From NCBI GenBank assembly GCA_002327945.1, contig DCVY01000046.1, forward strand, positions 2,397 to 10,954: DNA of 8,558 bases, read 5' to 3'. The stretch comes from Acidovorax delafieldii (GTDB lineage: Bacteria > Pseudomonadota > Gammaproteobacteria > Burkholderiales > Burkholderiaceae_C). The position numbers and the translations under genes are program-made. The stretch's first letter is position 1. Each line of letters opens with the position of its first letter. The notes under the pieces were generated by a model. That model did no database searches, was not told where the DNA came from, and worked only from the letters and a program-made list of their open reading frames with translations. This document shows positions 7,012 to 8,558 of the stretch, piece by piece.

Positions 7012-7052
7012 GCATGTGCTGTGAAGCAACAAATCCTTGCTGCACAACGCTT

Positions 7053-7077
7053 CAGTGCTTTTCTTTTCGCAGCACTG
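7053..7077. repeat. 7-bp inverted repeat in the nrdB leader
   Basis: CAGTGCT (7053-7059) and AGCACTG (7071-7077) are perfect inverted repeats around an 11-base pyrimidine-rich spacer, ending 28 bases before the nrdB start. A CATAAT hexamer at 7082-7087 could be a -10 for an nrdB-specific promoter, but the matching -35 (TTTTCT at 7059-7064) is poor. If that promoter is real the repeat would flank its -35 region; otherwise it forms a weak leader hairpin. No NrdR box is visible in this leader. Confidence 0.35.
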
Positions 7078-7105
7078 CTTTCATAATCCGAATACTGGAA
7101 AATCT

Positions 7106-8299
7106 ATGTTGTCCTGGGACGAAGAAGTCAAACCCTCATCGCAAAATCAATGGGACGGCGGTCTGAAAAACAACCGCCTGGCGGGACAACCGCCTCTGTC
7201 TTTCCAGACCCCATCACTGCAACCGGTGAGCACCACGGCCCCCGTTGTCAGCACTACCGCACCCGTTGCGGCCGCAGCCCATCGCCGCGTGAACGCCGCC
7301 GACAAGCGCATCATCAACGGCCAGACCGACGTCAACCAGTTGGTGCCCTTCAAGTACAAATGGGCGTGGGAAAAATACCTGGCCACCTGCGCCAACCACT
7401 GGATGCCACAAGAGGTGAACATGACGCGCGACATCGCGTTGTGGAAGGACCCCAACGGGCTGACCGACGACGAGCGCCGCATCATCAAACGCAACCTGGG
7501 CTTCTTCGTCACTGCCGACTCATTGGCCGCCAACAACATCGTGCTGGGCACCTACCGCCACATCACCGCCCCCGAATGCCGCCAGTTTCTGTTGCGCCAG
7601 GCGTTTGAAGAGGCCATCCACACGCACGCCTACCAGTACATCGTGGAGTCGCTCGGCCTGGATGAGAGTGAGATTTTCAACGCCTACAACGAAGTCCAGT
7701 CGATCCGCGACAAGGACCAGTTCCTGATCCCCTTCATCGAGGCGATCATGGACCCCAACTTCCACACCGGCACACCCGAAGCCGACCAGACACTGCTCAA
7801 GTCGCTGATCGTGTTTGCCTGCCTGATGGAAGGCCTGTTCTTCTACGTGGGCTTCACACAAATCCTGGCGCTGGGCCGCCAGAACAAAATGACCGGTGCG
7901 GCAGAGCAATACCAGTACATCCTGCGCGACGAGTCCATGCATTGCAATTTCGGCATCGACCTGATCAACCAGCTCAAGCTGGAAAACCCCCACCTCTGGA
8001 CCGCAGAATTCAAGGCCGAGATCAAGGCACTGTTCCTCAAGGCAGTCGAGCTGGAATACCGCTACGCAGAAGACACCATGCCGCGCGGCGTGCTGGGCAT
8101 GAATGCCTCCATGTTCAAGGGCTACCTGCGCTACATCGCCAACCGCCGTGCCACGCAGATCGGGCTGGAGACGCTGTTCCCCAACGAAGAGAACCCGTTC
8201 CCGTGGATGAGCGAAATGATCGATTTGAAGAAGGAACGCAACTTCTTCGAGACCCGGGTTATTGAATACCAGTCCGGTGGTGCGCTGTCCTGGGACTAG
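7106..8299 (+). CDS. nrdB: Class Ia ribonucleotide reductase, small (beta) subunit
   Basis: Ferritin-like radical-generating subunit; it builds a diiron-tyrosyl radical with oxygen and passes it to NrdA. 397 residues. Metal ligands are D138 (TADSLAANN), E169 and H172 (FEEAIH), E242 (LMEGLFF), E276 and H279 (RDESMH). Radical Y176 follows in HTHAYQY, aligned with E. coli Y122. Radical-transfer residues W99 and D275 match E. coli W48 and D237, and Y388 (IEYQ) is a likely Y356 counterpart. The sequence resembles the Chlamydia R2 branch more than E. coli NrdB ([32 protein letters not shown] and [10 protein letters not shown] segments) but has Tyr where Chlamydia has Phe. About 65 N-terminal residues are low complexity and include a tandem VSTTAPV repeat. 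The ATG at 7106 has a modest GGA 6 bases upstream; the frame opens upstream at a TTG (7037) with no recognisable extension. The C-terminal peptide ending LSWD should dock on NrdA. Confidence 0.97.
   Translation: MLSWDEEVKPSSQNQWDGGLKNNRLAGQPPLSFQTPSLQPVSTTAPVVSTTAPVAAAAHRRVNAADKRIINGQTDVNQLVPFKYKWAWEKYLATCANHWMPQEVNMTRDIALWKDPNGLTDDERRIIKRNLGFFVTADSLAANNIVLGTYRHITAPECRQFLLRQAFEEAIHTHAYQYIVESLGLDESEIFNAYNEVQSIRDKDQFLIPFIEAIMDPNFHTGTPEADQTLLKSLIVFACLMEGLFFYVGFTQILALGRQNKMTGAAEQYQYILRDESMHCNFGIDLINQLKLENPHLWTAEFKAEIKALFLKAVELEYRYAEDTMPRGVLGMNASMFKGYLRYIANRRATQIGLETLFPNEENPFPWMSEMIDLKKERNFFETRVIEYQSGGALSWD
7226..7267 (+). repeat. 21-bp tandem repeat in the nrdB N-terminal linker
   Basis: Two adjacent 21-base units (7226-7246 and 7247-7267) each encode VSTTAPV. 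They differ at four bases, all at third codon positions, so the peptide repeat is perfect. It lies in a disordered linker (residues 41-54) between the conserved N-terminal LSWDEE segment and the R2 core. Confidence 0.75.
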
Positions 8300-8310
8300 C
8301 GCCTTTTTTT
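8282..8310 (+). terminator. Intrinsic terminator overlapping the nrdB stop
   Basis: GCGCT (8282-8286) pairs with AGCGC (8298-8302). The stem can continue with GTC/GAC above a one-base bulge, closing on a small loop. Base 8303 (C) and seven Ts (8304-8310) follow at once. The 5' arm and loop are made of the last nrdB codons and the 3' arm starts inside the TAG stop (8297-8299). The uninterrupted T-run and position at the end of the nrd genes make termination here likely. Confidence 0.7.
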
Positions 8311-8395
8311 GCAAACATCACACCACCATGGATTTTTACACCACGCCCCCACCGCCAGCCCTACAGAGCGCGGCCTTGTGGGGCGTTTCCGTGTT

Positions 8396-8426
8396 CATGG
8401 GGATGGGGTTCTGCTCCATCCCCATG
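8396..8426. repeat. Strong inverted repeat upstream of the histone-like gene
   Basis: CATGGGGATGG (8396-8406) and CCATCCCCATG (8416-8426) are perfect 11-bp inverted repeats around a 9-base spacer, and one further G-T pair can form inside. It lies about 63 bases before the likely start of the next gene. It could be a leader hairpin if transcription begins upstream, or a protein-binding site. No convincing promoter hexamers are visible in 8311-8476, so I cannot choose between these. Confidence 0.6.
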
Positions 8427-8435
8427 GATCGCTTT

Positions 8436-8452
8436 CTGTCCACTGTAGACAG
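8436..8452. repeat. Short 5-bp inverted repeat before the histone-like gene
   Basis: CTGTC (8436-8440) and GACAG (8448-8452) flank a 7-base spacer, 10 bases after the larger inverted repeat at 8396-8426. It is short enough to be chance. It is listed because the two could stack in the same leader RNA. Confidence 0.25.
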
Positions 8453-8476
8453 GAAGTGCTCTTTGCAAATTGACCC

Positions 8477-8483
8477 AAGGAGA
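8477..8483 (+). promoter_or_regulatory. Ribosome binding site of the histone-like gene
   Basis: AAGGAGA is a strong Shine-Dalgarno match. Two adjacent ATGs follow, at 8486 and 8489. The spacing is 2 bases to the first and 5 to the second, so the second is favoured. Confidence 0.8.
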
Positions 8484-8488
8484 ACATG

Positions 8489-8558
8489 ATGGCAACTGCG
8501 AAAAACCCGACCGCCAAGAAGGCTGCACCAGTAAAGAAAGCTGCTCCTGCCAAGAAGG
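8489..8558 (+). CDS. Histone H1-like Lys/Ala/Pro-rich protein (3' partial)
   Basis: Only the first 23 codons are in the window: MATAKNPTAKKAAP followed by VKKAAPAKK. The repeated KKAAP pattern is typical of the basic tails of bacterial histone H1-like nucleoid proteins common in Burkholderiales. These bind DNA without sequence specificity and help compact or regulate the nucleoid. The same kind of tail occurs on SWIB-domain proteins, so the full gene could encode that instead; the part that would decide is outside the window. The start is taken at the second of two adjacent ATGs because it has better spacing from the strong AAGGAGA. Starting at 8486 would add one Met. It lies downstream of the nrdB terminator and so probably has its own promoter, although I could not identify one. 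Confidence 0.8.
   Translation, partial: MATAKNPTAKKAAPVKKAAPAKK

Noticed and set aside
7037..7105. TTG-initiated 23-residue extension of NrdB
   Set aside because: It lies in the leader with its inverted repeat. The extension resembles no NrdB, while MLSWDEE from the ATG at 7106 is a typical NrdB N-terminus.
3700..8321. 11-base repeat GCAAACATCAC just after both the ampD and nrdB stops (3700-3710 and 8311-8321)
   Set aside because: Several exact 11-mer pairs are expected by chance in a window of this length, and there is no flanking similarity.
8311..8476. Promoter for the histone-like gene
   Set aside because: TTGTGG at 8376 and other partial hexamers lack a properly spaced -10, so nothing rises above chance.

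Overview
The window looks like a chromosomal segment of a high-GC betaproteobacterium, most likely Burkholderiales/Comamonadaceae (Acidovorax-like). Three things point there: strong G/C third-position bias, a NrdA with two ATP-cones beside a NrdB of the Chlamydia-like branch, and a downstream Lys/Ala/Pro-rich histone H1-like gene. This assignment is an inference from gene content and protein style. No search was run. All genes lie on the + strand, and I see no mobile element, tRNA, rRNA or CRISPR.

Bases 1-3696 form a tight cluster. A PilS-type membrane histidine kinase (5' end outside the window) is followed after 15 bases by a PilR-type sigma-54 response regulator. The PilR stop overlaps by 14 bases the start of ampD, a cytosolic anhydro-muropeptide amidase. 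PilS/PilR normally control type IV pilin transcription, and AmpD recycles cell-wall fragments. Their overlap suggests co-transcription, not a shared pathway.

Bases 3697-4051 are a 355-base intergenic region. It holds two hairpins after ampD, then a well-defined nrdA control region: two NrdR boxes 32 bp apart, bracketing and overlapping a sigma-70 type promoter, followed by an ~88-base leader and a good ribosome binding site.

Bases 4052-8299 encode the two subunits of an aerobic class I ribonucleotide reductase. NrdA (972 aa) has two N-terminal ATP-cones, the second apparently degenerate. NrdB (397 aa) keeps the radical tyrosine and all six metal ligands. A 135-base gap with a strong 12-bp hairpin lies between them, and an intrinsic terminator overlaps the nrdB stop codon.

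Bases 8300-8488 are a 189-base spacer with the T-tract of that terminator and another strong inverted repeat. It leads to the start of a histone H1-like gene that runs off the window.

Overall this is conserved housekeeping and regulatory DNA. I do not see a new biological system. The points most worth a second look are the compact, near-symmetric NrdR operator/promoter, the functional/degenerate ATP-cone pair in NrdA, the LSWD motif at both ends of NrdB, and RNA structures at gene ends and leaders.
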